Shown piece after piece: positions 1 to 8,609 of a stretch of DNA of 64,000 nucleotides; within the stretch, counting starts at the first letter, position 1; each line of letters begins with the position of its first letter. Source of the stretch: Litorimonas cladophorae. GTDB taxonomy: Bacteria; Pseudomonadota; Alphaproteobacteria; Caulobacterales; Maricaulaceae. Position numbers and translations under genes: made by a program. The stretch spans positions 248,001 through 312,000 of the forward strand of contig NZ_BMYV01000002.1 in assembly GCF_014652455.1 (NCBI RefSeq), in the 5' to 3' direction. The notes beneath the pieces are model-generated. The model was given only the letters and a program-made list of their open reading frames with translations. It did not search any database and was not told where the DNA came from.

Positions 1-41
1 CCTATGTTGACGCTGTCCCACCCAAGGCTTATCCGCGCGCT

Positions 42-1640
42 ATGACACATGAAGTATATATGACCTCCAAAGCTTGGCCCTTCGATCAGGCACGCGCGAT
101 TTTACGTCGGTTGGATATCGAAAAGAAACGCGGGATTGATCGGGCGGGCCGTCCCGTAGTGTTCGAAACGGGATATGGCCCGTCGGGCTTACCGCATATT
201 GGGACATTCGGAGAGGTCGTTCGGACAACAATGGTCAGAAACGCATTCATAGCGTTGACCGAAGGCAAAATCGAAACCCGTCTCATCTGCGTTTCCGATG
301 ATATGGATGGCATGCGGAAAGTTCCGAGTACGGTCCCGAATCCCGAAGATCTTGAGCAATTTATGCAAAAGCCCCTGACCGATGTACCGGACCCATTCGG
401 GACGCATGATAGTTATGGAGCGCATATGAACGCGCGCCTGCGGGCTTTCTTAGATGGTTTTGGATTCGAATATGAATTTATGTCGGCAACGGAGCTATAC
501 CGAACTGGGGCCTATGACGCGTATCTGCTGAAGGCACTGGCGAAATTTGACGATATTATGAAAGTCATGTTGCCAACGCTCGGCGAAGAGCGGCGCGCGA
601 CGTATTCTCCATTCTTACCGATCAGTCCGTCGACGGGTCGCGTTCTCTATGTGCCGATGAAGTCTATAGATGCCGAAGCGGGTACAATCACTTTTGACGA
701 TGAGGATGGAACAGAAGTCACGCTCCCCGTCACGGGCGGAAACGTGAAACTGCAATGGAAGCCTGACTTCGGCATGCGGTGGGCGGCACTCGGCGTCGAC
801 TTTGAGATGTTCGGCAAAGATCATCAGGATAATGCGCCGCTCTACTCTCGGATTTGTAAAATTCTCGGTGGCGAACCTCCGGTCCAATTCGTTTATGAGC
901 TATTTCTCGACGAAAAAGGCGAGAAAATTTCTAAAACCAAAGGGAACGGAATTTCTGTCGAGGATTGGTTGAAATATGCGCCGCCAGAAAGCCTGTCGCT
1001 CTTTAATTTCGCGAAACCACGTGCGGCGAAGAAGCTCTATTTCGACGTTATACCAAAGACTGTCGATGAATATTACCAGCATCTCTCTGCCTATGGGCGT
1101 CAAGATGAGGCGCAGCGCGCAGCTAATCCAGTTTGGCATATCCACAATGGACAACCGCCAGCGGAAGACCCGCCGCTAACATTTGCACTCCTGCTGAACT
1201 TGGTCAGCGCTGCCAATGCGTCTGACAAAGAAACCCTATGGGGCTTCATTCGCAAATATGCCCCAGATGCAACGCCAGAAAGCAATCCTGGGCTGGATCG
1301 GATGACGGAATATGCTGTTAGGTATTACGAGGATTTCGTAAAACCGAATAAGGCCTACCGCGCACCCACAGACCAAGAGCGTGCAGCATTGAGTGATCTT
1401 GTCACCCGTTTTCGAAGCGTTTCTACAGAGGAGGCTACTGACGGAGAAGCTCTTCAAACTATGATTTTTTCGGTCGGCAAGGACCATAATTTCGAAAATT
1501 TACGTGATTGGTTCAAAGCCATTTACGAAGTGTGTTTAGGGCAAAGCCAAGGTCCGCGTTTTGGATCATTCGTTGCGATTTACGGCCCCGCTGAGACGGC
1601 TGATTTGATTGATATGGCCCTCTCTGGCGCAAGAGCCTGA
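42..1640 (+). CDS. lysK: Lysyl-tRNA synthetase, class I
   Basis: This cytoplasmic enzyme charges tRNA-Lys with lysine using ATP. It is the archaeal-type class I form that replaces class II LysS in most alphaproteobacteria. The HIGH-like signature is PHIG at residues 51-54, inside [13 protein letters not shown]. The KMSKS-like loop is KISK at residues 295-298. The length of 532 residues is normal for the family. An in-frame ATG at position 60 has a GAAG just upstream and would give a protein starting MTSKAWPF, so the first six residues are uncertain. The next gene starts about 80 bases downstream on the same strand and may or may not be cotranscribed. The family assignment is firm. Confidence 0.95.
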   Translation: MTHEVYMTSKAWPFDQARAILRRLDIEKKRGIDRAGRPVVFETGYGPSGLPHIGTFGEVVRTTMVRNAFIALTEGKIETRLICVSDDMDGMRKVPSTVPNPEDLEQFMQKPLTDVPDPFGTHDSYGAHMNARLRAFLDGFGFEYEFMSATELYRTGAYDAYLLKALAKFDDIMKVMLPTLGEERRATYSPFLPISPSTGRVLYVPMKSIDAEAGTITFDDEDGTEVTLPVTGGNVKLQWKPDFGMRWAALGVDFEMFGKDHQDNAPLYSRICKILGGEPPVQFVYELFLDEKGEKISKTKGNGISVEDWLKYAPPESLSLFNFAKPRAAKKLYFDVIPKTVDEYYQHLSAYGRQDEAQRAANPVWHIHNGQPPAEDPPLTFALLLNLVSAANASDKETLWGFIRKYAPDATPESNPGLDRMTEYAVRYYEDFVKPNKAYRAPTDQERAALSDLVTRFRSVSTEEATDGEALQTMIFSVGKDHNFENLRDWFKAIYEVCLGQSQGPRFGSFVAIYGPAETADLIDMALSGARA

Positions 1641-1674
1641 TTACCAGCCAGACAATCTGCGATCACCTCACCTG

Positions 1675-1711
1675 ACGTAATTCATTTACGTTATTCCACA
1701 ATATGTGGAAT
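1675..1711. promoter_or_regulatory. Two adjacent small palindromes before the TPR-like gene
   Basis: ACGTAA/TTACGT (1675-1680 and 1686-1691, loop 5) is followed at once by ATTCCACA/TGTGGAAT (1693-1700 and 1704-1711, loop 3). They lie between lysK and the predicted start of the next gene at 1721. There is no T tract, so a classical terminator is unlikely. They could be operator half-sites or a small mRNA structure near the ribosome binding site. The function is unknown. Confidence 0.35.
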
Positions 1712-1720
1712 GGTAGTCGC

Positions 1721-2515
1721 ATGATCAGGTGTGTTCAGCTTCTTTTGACGCTCGGTATCGTTTTCGGCATGAGTTCGGAGGCTTTTGCCGCCGACGCGCT
1801 GACGATCAGATCCCAACTCTCTGGCGGAGAATATTCTGTCGCCTATGAAGAGGCCAAAGCTCTGGAGACGGCCGAAGGTTATGGTTTGGCGGCTGAGGCC
1901 CTACTGTCCGAAGTTATATTAGGTCGCGCCGAAAAAAATAAGAAGCAATCTAAACGCGCGCGAGCCTATGCGGAAGCGGCGCTTGAGTTGGATCCGACGA
2001 ACCAAAACGCTCGGTTACAATACGCGATCGCAGACGGCTTCATCACGCGCGAGACAGGCGATGTCTCAGCTTGGCTTAAAAAACTGCCTCAAAAAACCTA
2101 TGACATCATCCAAGCCTATCGTTCAGACTATCCAGAGGATCCACGCGGCGACGCCCTATTGGGCGCTTGGCACTTAGCCATTATTCGCAAAACAGGAAGC
2201 AAGGACGGGCAGTCTTGGTTCGACGCCAATATTGAGGATGGTCGTGCGCTATTTCTAAAGTCGCGTGCTCGTGAGCCGAACGATCTTGTTATCGGCGTGA
2301 GTTATGCATTTGCTCTAATTGCCCTTAAAGACAAGGACTTAGATAATACGGAGGAGGCGAGGGCAATTCTTGAACACATAATAGGTTTGAACCCAACTGA
2401 TTACCTGACCGCTGAGATATTGGGATATGCGCGCGAAGCGCTATTGCGTTTAGATGACCGCGATGCGGCGCGAGATTATGTTGGTCTGTTTTTGGACGGT
2501 GAAGTTCCGATGTAA
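1721..2515 (+). CDS. Secreted TPR-like hypothetical protein
   Basis: I do not recognise a named family. From the ATG at 1721 the protein begins with a typical signal peptide (MIRCVQLLLTLGIVFG, then AFAADA as the likely cleavage region) and should be periplasmic. The mature part is helical and rich in Ala/Glu/Leu. It has TPR-like pairs such as AEAALELDPTNQNARLQYA and a later EEARAILEHIIGLNPTDYLT, so a tetratricopeptide scaffold for protein interaction is the best guess. An ATG at 1703 also opens the frame, but it lies inside a palindrome and gives a poorer signal peptide. The gene converges with the S24 repressor. Confidence 0.7.
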   Translation: MIRCVQLLLTLGIVFGMSSEAFAADALTIRSQLSGGEYSVAYEEAKALETAEGYGLAAEALLSEVILGRAEKNKKQSKRARAYAEAALELDPTNQNARLQYAIADGFITRETGDVSAWLKKLPQKTYDIIQAYRSDYPEDPRGDALLGAWHLAIIRKTGSKDGQSWFDANIEDGRALFLKSRAREPNDLVIGVSYAFALIALKDKDLDNTEEARAILEHIIGLNPTDYLTAEILGYAREALLRLDDRDAARDYVGLFLDGEVPM

Positions 2516-2530
2516 ATCGAAGCGCTGCCT

Positions 2531-3157
2531 CTATTGTGACACCCAAATGATGCGGCCAATCCATTGGATGTCCTGACGGGCCAGCGTACGATCCTCATAT
2601 TCAGTATTGAGGGAAACAAGTTCAACGACAGCCTCAGTCAATTTGCGCAATTCTTTCGCCATGACTTCGCCTGCATTGGTTTTGACGACGACACGGTCGC
2701 CTCGGCGGACTGTCGCATTCGGCGCAACCAGCACCTTGTCACCAGCGCGAAAAACGGGGTCCATCGAATCTCCTGCGATTTCCAGGGCGTAGACATTGTC
2801 GTCTAGTTCGCCCGGAATACGCACATCTTCCCATGATCCCCCACAGGGAAACCCAGCATCATCAAAATATCCCTCATCACCAGCTTGAGCCAGCCCGATC
2901 ACGGGAATTGCGGGGCCAGTGGCGCCTTTATTCTTGGCCATAGAGGCGAAATCTTCAAAATCCATTCCCACGGTTCGTAGGACCTTGGAAATCGACTCGG
3001 TCGAAGGCCATCGCGGCTTTCCCGAAGATGTGATACGTTTGGATTTATTAAAGCTTGTCGCATCCAATCCAGCATCACGCGCTAGGCGTGATGGCGAAAT
3101 GGACTGTTTTGTCGCGAGGCGGTCAAGAGCGCCCCAGATTTCGGCATGTGAAAGCAT
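2531..3157 (-). CDS. HTH repressor with LexA-like S24 autocleavage domain
   Basis: The N-terminus (about residues 1-75) is a Xre-like helix-turn-helix. The C-terminus (about 84-208) is an S24 peptidase fold as in LexA and phage CI. The likely self-cleavage site is Ala92-Gly93 in LAQAGDEG. The nucleophile is Ser131 in GDSMDP. The general base is probably Lys168 in EVMAKEL, 37 residues on, the same spacing as in E. coli LexA. It is not LexA itself, because the DNA-binding domain is not the LexA winged helix. Such proteins act as DNA-damage-sensitive repressors of phage or stress genes. No phage genes surround it, so the target is unknown. The upstream sequence suggests autoregulation and leaderless translation. 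Confidence 0.85.
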   Translation of the reverse strand: MLSHAEIWGALDRLATKQSISPSRLARDAGLDATSFNKSKRITSSGKPRWPSTESISKVLRTVGMDFEDFASMAKNKGATGPAIPVIGLAQAGDEGYFDDAGFPCGGSWEDVRIPGELDDNVYALEIAGDSMDPVFRAGDKVLVAPNATVRRGDRVVVKTNAGEVMAKELRKLTEAVVELVSLNTEYEDRTLARQDIQWIGRIIWVSQ

Positions 3158-3162
3158 AGTCT

Positions 3163-3191
3163 GGAATAGGACTAAATCCCTATAGGGTCAA
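3163..3191 (-). promoter_or_regulatory. Predicted promoter and operator of the S24 repressor
   Basis: On the minus strand, TTGACC (3191-3186) and TATTCC (3168-3163) are separated by exactly 17 bases and fit a sigma-70 type promoter with a weak -10. The perfect 10-base palindrome CCCTATAGGG (3178-3187) overlaps the -35 end and the spacer, as expected of an autoregulatory operator. Only five bases lie between the -10 hexamer and the ATG, so the transcript would begin at or next to the start codon. This is inferred from sequence alone. Confidence 0.5.
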
Positions 3192-3199
3192 ATAGAAAG

Positions 3200-3234
3200 C
3201 CCGCACCCCCATCAAAATATGATGAAGCTGCGGG
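3200..3234 (-). terminator. Terminator-like hairpin after the first ammonium transporter
   Basis: CCCGCA (3200-3205) pairs with TGCGGG (3229-3234), with an inner ATCA/TGAT stem. On the minus strand it lies just past the stop codon at 3270 and is followed by CTTTCTATTT, a weak U-rich tail. It is a plausible intrinsic terminator for the transporter and separates it from the repressor gene. Confidence 0.5.
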
Positions 3235-3269
3235 TGAATTTCAGATCGGTTCCTTACGGGTAGACCTGC

Positions 3270-4550
3270 CTAAGAGTTGTATGCACTCTCGCCATGCAAA
3301 CTGACATCAAGGCCTTCAAACTCTTGCTCCTCGGTGACGCGCAGTCCGATGGTAAGTTTCAATCCCAAGAGGATAATGAAGCTCACCAATGCCGACCATC
3401 CGATTACGACTAAAGTCCCCACCAGCTGGGTCATGAAGATTCCGTCGCCTGTTCCACCAAGGGCTGTGGACGATAAAAATGGCAAAATAAGAATGCCCAA
3501 AATACCGCCGACGCCATGAACGGCAAAGACGTCCAAACTATCGTCAACTTTTAGCTTCACGCGAATGAGGTGGACCGCAAAGTAACATACCAGACCGCCT
3601 GCGAGGCCAATCAATAATGCGCCACCCGGACCAATCACACCTGCGGCCGGCGTAACAGTTGCAAGACCCGCAATTGTACCCGTAGCGGCGCCCACCAAAG
3701 TAGGTTTCTTATTTGTCATCGCTTCGATGCCAACCCAAACAAGGGTCGCAACGGAGGCTGAGATATGTGTCACCAAGAGCGCCATACCGGCGCCGCCATC
3801 TGCTGCGAGTTGTGATCCGCCATTAAAGCCAAACCATCCAACCCAAAGCATTGACGCACCAATCATGACGATGCCGGGGCGATGCGGGATTGCGGCTTCA
3901 GTTGGAAAGCCTTTTCGAGCCCCCAACATGAAGACATACACAAGCGCGGAGATACCTGCCGTCGCGTGGACGACAAGCCCGCCCGCGAAGTCAAAAACAC
4001 CGCCGCCATAAGTTGACAACCAGCCCCCGCCCCAGATCCAATGAGCGACAGGCGAGTACACGACGAGCAACCAAAGCGCGGTGAAGATCAAGACGGGTAG
4101 GAACTTCACGCGCTCAACAAAGGCACCCACAATCAAAGCAGGGGTAATAATGGCGAAGGTCATTTGGAAGGCTAAGAACGTGTTTTCAGGGATGGTTAGA
4201 CCGTCTCTTAAGCCGTCCACCGTAAGGTTTTTGAGGAAAAGGTTATCTAATCCACCCCAAATTCCGTTCGCATCTCCGAAAGCGATAGAATATCCTGCGA
4301 TGACCCAGACAATAGAGGCGACAGCGGCGATCGCGTAAACCTTCATCAGGACTGACAGATAGTTTTTCGCGCGAACAAGTCCGCCATAGAAAAGTGCCAA
4401 ACCGGGAAGGCTCATAAAGAGCACGAGGGCAGTGGCTGTGAGAATCCACGCCGTATCGCCCGAGCTCATGGCGCTGTCTTGCGCCATAGCAAGTGACGGC
4501 GTTAGCGATGCCGCGAATATTAAACCGGCAGTTTTTAGTCTAGGTAACAC
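3270..4550 (-). CDS. amtB: Ammonium transporter, AmtB type (copy 1)
   Basis: This is an inner-membrane ammonium channel of the Amt/MEP/Rh family, which works as a trimer. A cleavable signal peptide (LPRLKTAGLIFAASL, then AMAQ) precedes about eleven membrane segments. Twin pore histidines sit in DFAGGLVVHATAG and VFAVHGVGGILG. The C-terminal tail GLRVTEEQEFEGLD is the conserved cytoplasmic region contacted by PII proteins. I chose the GTG at 4550 because GAGGG lies seven bases upstream and it starts the signal peptide cleanly; an upstream in-frame start at 4616 would add 22 unlikely residues. It lies next to a second amt gene in the same direction. No glnK/glnB is adjacent, which is unusual. 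Confidence 0.92.
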   Translation of the reverse strand: MLPRLKTAGLIFAASLTPSLAMAQDSAMSSGDTAWILTATALVLFMSLPGLALFYGGLVRAKNYLSVLMKVYAIAAVASIVWVIAGYSIAFGDANGIWGGLDNLFLKNLTVDGLRDGLTIPENTFLAFQMTFAIITPALIVGAFVERVKFLPVLIFTALWLLVVYSPVAHWIWGGGWLSTYGGGVFDFAGGLVVHATAGISALVYVFMLGARKGFPTEAAIPHRPGIVMIGASMLWVGWFGFNGGSQLAADGGAGMALLVTHISASVATLVWVGIEAMTNKKPTLVGAATGTIAGLATVTPAAGVIGPGGALLIGLAGGLVCYFAVHLIRVKLKVDDSLDVFAVHGVGGILGILILPFLSSTALGGTGDGIFMTQLVGTLVVIGWSALVSFIILLGLKLTIGLRVTEEQEFEGLDVSLHGESAYNS

Positions 4551-4665
4551 GTGTTTTCCCTCATTTTTTATTTCGCGGATAATTAGGCGGTCAGATGCGC
4601 CGTGCCTGCGCGCCACCTATGAATCGATGTGTGTAAACAGAGTGCGCTCAATTTTTAGACAAAAA

Positions 4666-4705
4666 AAGACCAGCTACGCACAGTTTTGGTGCGAAGGCTG
4701 GTCTT
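4666..4705 (-). terminator. Intrinsic terminator after the second ammonium transporter
   Basis: AAGACCAGC (4666-4674) pairs with GCTGGTCTT (4697-4705), with an inner CGCAC/GTGCG stem and an AGTTTTG loop. On the minus strand it ends in a run of seven T (4661-4667 read in reverse). It lies between the two amt genes, so they are probably separate transcripts. Confidence 0.85.
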
Positions 4706-4754
4706 ATGTCGCGCGCGCCCCGTATCAAATACGATCGCGATGAGGGTTTATGGA

Positions 4755-4790
4755 TTAGGCCAAATTCGCATTTCTGGTCATTTGGCCTAA
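4755..4790 (-). promoter_or_regulatory. Second inverted repeat downstream of amt copy 2
   Basis: TTAGGCCAAAT (4755-4765) and ATTTGGCCTAA (4780-4790) form a perfect 11-base inverted repeat with a 14-base loop. It starts only a few bases past the stop codon of the transporter and lies upstream of the strong terminator. Without a T tract it may protect the 3' end of the mRNA or act as a site for a protein; this is not shown. Confidence 0.4.
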
Positions 4791-4797
4791 CCTCGCT

Positions 4798-6117
4798 TTA
4801 GTTGGAGACAAATTCCGGATAGGCCGGAACCCCGATCTCAGCTTGGTCAAGACCAAGATACTCGTCCTCTTCACTAACCCGAATGCCGATAGTGACCTTC
4901 ATCACAAACCAGATGATGGAGGAGACGACTGAGACGAAGATAGCTACCGCTAAGACGCCCATGAGTTGCGCCATGAAGGTAATTTCGGGCGTTGTCAGGC
5001 AGACAACCAAAGTCCCGAAAATACCGGCAACCAAGTGAACAGGGATGGCGCCAACAACATCATCGATTTTCAACTTGTCTAAAAGCGGCACTGTCAGACA
5101 GGCGAGCAGTGAGCCAATTGCGCCAATCAACAAGGCAGCGGGAACGCTCGGGTCTAGTGGACCTGCGGTGATGGCGACTAAGCCAGCCAAGGCACCATTC
5201 AACGCGAGTGTTAGGTCAATTTTGCCATAGCGCAGTTGTGTGTAGATCACGGCAGCGATCACGCCTGCAGCGGCAGCCATATTCGTGTTCACGAAGACTT
5301 TGGCAATCGAGTCCGCATCATTGATTGTGCCCATTGCGAGCTGTGATGCGCCGTTAAAGCCAAACCAACCCAACCAAAGGATAAACACACCCAAAGTCGC
5401 CAATGTCATGTTTGAACCTGGAATTGGATTGACCTTTCCATCAACATATTTGCCTTTACGTGCACCCAAGATCAGGGCGCCTGTCAAAGCGGCCCAACCG
5501 CCTGTTGAGTGAACAAGAGTTGATCCAGCGAAGTCAGAGAACTCGGATCCGAATGTCGCGATGAAAGAGTCAGTGTTTAAGAAACCACCGCCCCATTCCC
5601 AGCTACCAACGATCGGGTAAATGAAACCTGTCAGGAAAACGACGAAAATAACGAAGGGCCAAAATTTGATCCGTTCAGCGACTGTGCCGGACACAATTGA
5701 CGCGGTCGTGGCGCAGAATACCATCTGGAAGAACCAGTCAGAATAGGACGAGTAGCCTGTGTCCACATCTTCAGGGGTAAAACTCATGAGCGCGAACTTA
5801 CCAAAATAGTCGCCGCCGCCATACATAAGTTGGTATCCGACGACCCAGAACATAAGGCCCGCAACAGAATAGAGCGTGATGTTTTTCAAACACTGCATAG
5901 AGACGTTTTTGGTGCGAACAAAGCCCGCTTCCAGCATGGCAAAGCCTGCCGCCATCCACATAACCAGGAAGCCACCGATCAAAAATAGCAGCGTATTGAA
6001 GACGAAGGCGTCATTAGCCGCCAGGCTTTCAAGTGTTGGTGCGTCTTGCGCCCAACCCAGTGTAGGGACAGCGGCCAATAAAGCGGCACCCCCTATGATT
6101 TTTGCAAACTTGCGCAT
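4798..6117 (-). CDS. amt: Ammonium transporter, AmtB type (copy 2)
   Basis: This is a second, clearly diverged Amt channel. It has a signal peptide (MRKFAKIIGGAALLAAVPTL, then GWAQD) and about eleven membrane segments. The pore histidines lie in DFAGSTLVHSTGG and GAIPVHLVAGIFG, and the PII-contact tail is GIRVSEEDEYLGLD. The start at 6117 is supported by GGAGGG eight bases upstream; a longer frame from 6195 would add a non-signal leader. Two Amt paralogues often differ in affinity or in PII control, but which one is the scavenger cannot be read from the sequence. It is followed by its own terminator and lies upstream of copy 1. Confidence 0.92.
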   Translation of the reverse strand: MRKFAKIIGGAALLAAVPTLGWAQDAPTLESLAANDAFVFNTLLFLIGGFLVMWMAAGFAMLEAGFVRTKNVSMQCLKNITLYSVAGLMFWVVGYQLMYGGGDYFGKFALMSFTPEDVDTGYSSYSDWFFQMVFCATTASIVSGTVAERIKFWPFVIFVVFLTGFIYPIVGSWEWGGGFLNTDSFIATFGSEFSDFAGSTLVHSTGGWAALTGALILGARKGKYVDGKVNPIPGSNMTLATLGVFILWLGWFGFNGASQLAMGTINDADSIAKVFVNTNMAAAAGVIAAVIYTQLRYGKIDLTLALNGALAGLVAITAGPLDPSVPAALLIGAIGSLLACLTVPLLDKLKIDDVVGAIPVHLVAGIFGTLVVCLTTPEITFMAQLMGVLAVAIFVSVVSSIIWFVMKVTIGIRVSEEDEYLGLDQAEIGVPAYPEFVSN

Positions 6118-6286
6118 TTGGATGTTCCCTCCGATAAAATTTCGTGAGACCGCTTTGCACGGCACCTCAGGGGCGGGGGAGTCTGGGACCGACATGTGTG
6201 CGGGAGTCTGCGTCGACGCGCATTTTCTGTGCGCCTTCCCATAAAGAATGCCCTATGGATGTGCGCGCAAGAATCAGGAGCCAGAT

Positions 6287-6652
6287 ATGACCAAAGCCAC
6301 CCGCGACGCTTTCATCTATAAAATCCTCACCCTCGATCAGTGGGAAGCCTTCCAAACCGAGTTCAATTTCAAAGGGTCGCCAGTCGACCTGTCCGATGGA
6401 TATATTCACATGTCTTGTGTGCCGGAGTTGAAGGAAACGATGGACAAATATTATGCGGACCAAGACGAAGTCGCGCTGTTGAAAGTCGAAGCGGCTGCAA
6501 TAGAGGCGAATCTAAAATATGAAATCTCGCGCGGCGGGGCGGAATTTCCTCACCTTTTTGCCGACATGCCGATTGAGGCCGTAAAACATGTCTGGCTGGT
6601 CTCGCCCGAAGATGGGGTCTATAGCCTACCCATAGACGTGACAGCTAACTAA
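6287..6652 (+). CDS. DUF952 family protein
   Basis: This is a small cytoplasmic protein of the DUF952 family, whose function is not established. Family hallmarks are visible: IYKILTLDQWEAF near the start, then SDGYIHMSCVPEL, and ISRGGAEFPHLFADMP near the end. The length of 121 residues fits the family. The ATG at 6287 has AGGAG upstream at good spacing, so the longer frame from 6248 is less likely. It is followed after 30 bases by pyrD on the same strand and may be cotranscribed with it. Confidence 0.85.
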   Translation: MTKATRDAFIYKILTLDQWEAFQTEFNFKGSPVDLSDGYIHMSCVPELKETMDKYYADQDEVALLKVEAAAIEANLKYEISRGGAEFPHLFADMPIEAVKHVWLVSPEDGVYSLPIDVTAN

Positions 6653-6682
6653 ATTCTATCCGAAGCGACCTGAGCCAATATC

Positions 6683-7747
6683 ATGAGCCTTTTATATAAA
6701 TCCGGCACAGCGCTGCTGCGTCGCCTCCCTGCTGAACGTGCGCATGTGACGACGGTGAAGCTATTACGCGCTGGTTTGGGTCCGAAAACGGGTGAGATCA
6801 CATCTGACATTTTGAAAACCACTGTAGGTGGGCTGAATTTACCCAACCCCGTGGGCCTGGCCGCTGGTTTTGATAAAGATTGTGACGTGCCCGATGCGAT
6901 GCTCAACGCGGGGTTTGGTTTTGTTGAATGCGGAACGGTCACCCCGCGCCCGCAAATTGGAAATCCGCAGCCACGCTTGTTTCGGTTGGTTGAGGACGAA
7001 GCGGTCATCAATCGCATGGGGTTTAACAACCGTGGGCTCGATCATTTCTCTGAACGCCTGCGGGCCCGCAAGGGCAATGCAGGCATCGTTGGTGCAAATC
7101 TTGGCGCCAATAAAGACAGTGATGATCGGCCTGCCGATTATGTTGCGGGGCTGAGCCGCCTATGGGGTCACGCCGATTATTTCACGATAAATATTAGTTC
7201 GCCAAACACGCCCGGTCTCCGCCAGCTTCAAGGCGCAGATGAAATGGAAGATTTATTGGGTCGTATCGCGGAAACCCGCGCCGCCCTCACGGGGAATGAG
7301 CCAAGTGTTCCGATTTTCCTCAAAGTCGCCCCCGATGTGGATAGCGGACAAATCGGACGTATTGTTGAACAGGCGCGAACATATGGAATGAACGCAATCA
7401 TTGTGTCTAATACGACGCTTGACCGACCTGAAAGTTTGCAAAGCGCGCATCACGGCGAAGGCGGCGGTTTGTCCGGGCAACCGCTTTTTGAGAAATCGAC
7501 GCGGGTTTTGTCTGAATTTGCAGATGCAGCGGACGGCAGCATTGACCTCATCGGGGTTGGCGGGATTGGCAGCGGTGCGCAGGCCTATGCGAAAATTCGC
7601 GCTGGTGCGAAAGCCGTTCAGCTCTATTCCGCACTCGTTTATCATGGCCCGCAACTCGTCGCGCAAATTTGTGCCGATCTTGAGGCCCGTGCCAAGGCTG
7701 ACGGATTTAAGACGATTGGTCAGGCCGTCGGGGCAGATCTGACTTAG
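6683..7747 (+). CDS. pyrD: Dihydroorotate dehydrogenase (quinone), class 2
   Basis: PyrD oxidises dihydroorotate to orotate in pyrimidine synthesis and passes electrons to the quinone pool. It is a peripheral membrane flavoprotein with FMN bound in a TIM barrel. Class 2 is indicated by the N-terminal amphipathic helix and by the catalytic serine in TINISSPNTPGLR near residue 173. The substrate/FMN segments NRMGFNN and GVGGIGSG are present. The length of 354 residues is typical. The stop codon overlaps the stop of the convergent thioesterase gene, so there is no room for a separate terminator between them. Confidence 0.96.
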   Translation: MSLLYKSGTALLRRLPAERAHVTTVKLLRAGLGPKTGEITSDILKTTVGGLNLPNPVGLAAGFDKDCDVPDAMLNAGFGFVECGTVTPRPQIGNPQPRLFRLVEDEAVINRMGFNNRGLDHFSERLRARKGNAGIVGANLGANKDSDDRPADYVAGLSRLWGHADYFTINISSPNTPGLRQLQGADEMEDLLGRIAETRAALTGNEPSVPIFLKVAPDVDSGQIGRIVEQARTYGMNAIIVSNTTLDRPESLQSAHHGEGGGLSGQPLFEKSTRVLSEFADAADGSIDLIGVGGIGSGAQAYAKIRAGAKAVQLYSALVYHGPQLVAQICADLEARAKADGFKTIGQAVGADLT

Positions 7748-8157
7748 CCCAATTTAAAAGTCGCATTCGCTCGCGCAACGATGGCGCTGGGCGTTCGCAA
7801 TTGGCATTGCACAAAGCCGAGACTGCCACCCAGTTTCACGACTTCGCTATGGGTTGCGATCCAGTCTCCGACTTTGGCCATGCCAGTGAAATCGACGCTG
7901 AGATTGACGGTCACAAGGCTTTTGACCTCGCGGCCTTTGGCTTTCATGATCTGAACGCAGGACAAGCCCATCGCGTTGTCGGCGATTGCGCTGATGAAGC
8001 CGCCGTGGACAAGTCCGCGTGAGTTACAATGCGCCACTCGTAATAGCGTCCCCAGGCTGATTTCGTCTTGCGATACGCGCGAATAAAGCGGTTCCCAAGG
8101 GTCGGTGAACGCCGATTTCCTGAAATGCGGTGCATAATCGTCGGGTATAGGCGTCAT
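7744..8157 (-). CDS. PaaI-family hotdog thioesterase
   Basis: This is a small hotdog-fold acyl-CoA thioesterase of the PaaI/YbgC-like group. The typical HGGFISAIADNAMG segment, where the conserved HGG and the acidic residue sit, is present and is followed by VNLSVDFTGMAKVGD. The ATG at 8157 overlaps the TGA of the upstream acetyltransferase (ATGA), so I prefer it to the longer frame from 8223. It is the last gene of a MATE-GNAT-thioesterase operon. The natural acyl-CoA substrate cannot be deduced. Confidence 0.85.
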   Translation of the reverse strand: MTPIPDDYAPHFRKSAFTDPWEPLYSRVSQDEISLGTLLRVAHCNSRGLVHGGFISAIADNAMGLSCVQIMKAKGREVKSLVTVNLSVDFTGMAKVGDWIATHSEVVKLGGSLGFVQCQLRTPSAIVARANATFKLG

Positions 8158-8609
8158 GATCTGATGTCTTTCATCATAAAAACATTGCGGGGATTTTGGA
8201 CATAGTCCCCAAATGGCCCGCAATATGCGAAACCCAAATTTTCATAGAGACGGCATGCCGCTGCATAAGGCGGCGTGTTGTGCGTCTCTAGATAAAGATA
8301 TTTCAGCCCGGATCGGTCTGCGACGGTCTCCAGATATGTTATCAATGCCCGACTCACCCCTTTTCGGAGGTGTTGATCATGCGTGCAGACCGATTTGATT
8401 TCGCCACTTCCCTTGTCGAGCGTTTTCAATGCGGCGCATCCCATCAATTCACCTGCAGAATTGCGAGCCACAAACATCTGAACGTCAGGGGCTTGTAACG
8501 CTGAAAGGCCGAGCGCGTGCGAACAGGCGTCCTGTGAGGCAAAGGCCAAATAGGTTTGGATTAAGTCCTGAACGTCTTCCGCTTCGAAATCGGCTAAGCT
8601 AATCTGCAT
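8154..8609 (-). CDS. GNAT family N-acetyltransferase
   Basis: This is a cytoplasmic acetyl-CoA-dependent acetyltransferase of the GNAT superfamily. The central beta-strand and pyrophosphate loop are seen as SVCTHDQHLRKGVSRALI, a variant of the Q/RxxGxG/A motif, followed by YLYLETHNTPPYAAACRLYENLGF, which is typical of the C-terminal half. The substrate is unknown. The ATG at 8609 has GGAGG upstream and overlaps the end of the MATE gene by 11 bases, so the longer frame from 8648 is unlikely. Translational coupling with both neighbours is probable. Confidence 0.85.
   Translation of the reverse strand: MQISLADFEAEDVQDLIQTYLAFASQDACSHALGLSALQAPDVQMFVARNSAGELMGCAALKTLDKGSGEIKSVCTHDQHLRKGVSRALITYLETVADRSGLKYLYLETHNTPPYAAACRLYENLGFAYCGPFGDYVQNPRNVFMMKDIRS

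Noticed and set aside
2531-3157. S24 repressor as LexA
   Set aside because: The N-terminal domain is Xre-like and does not match the LexA winged helix, although the S24 catalytic part is similar.
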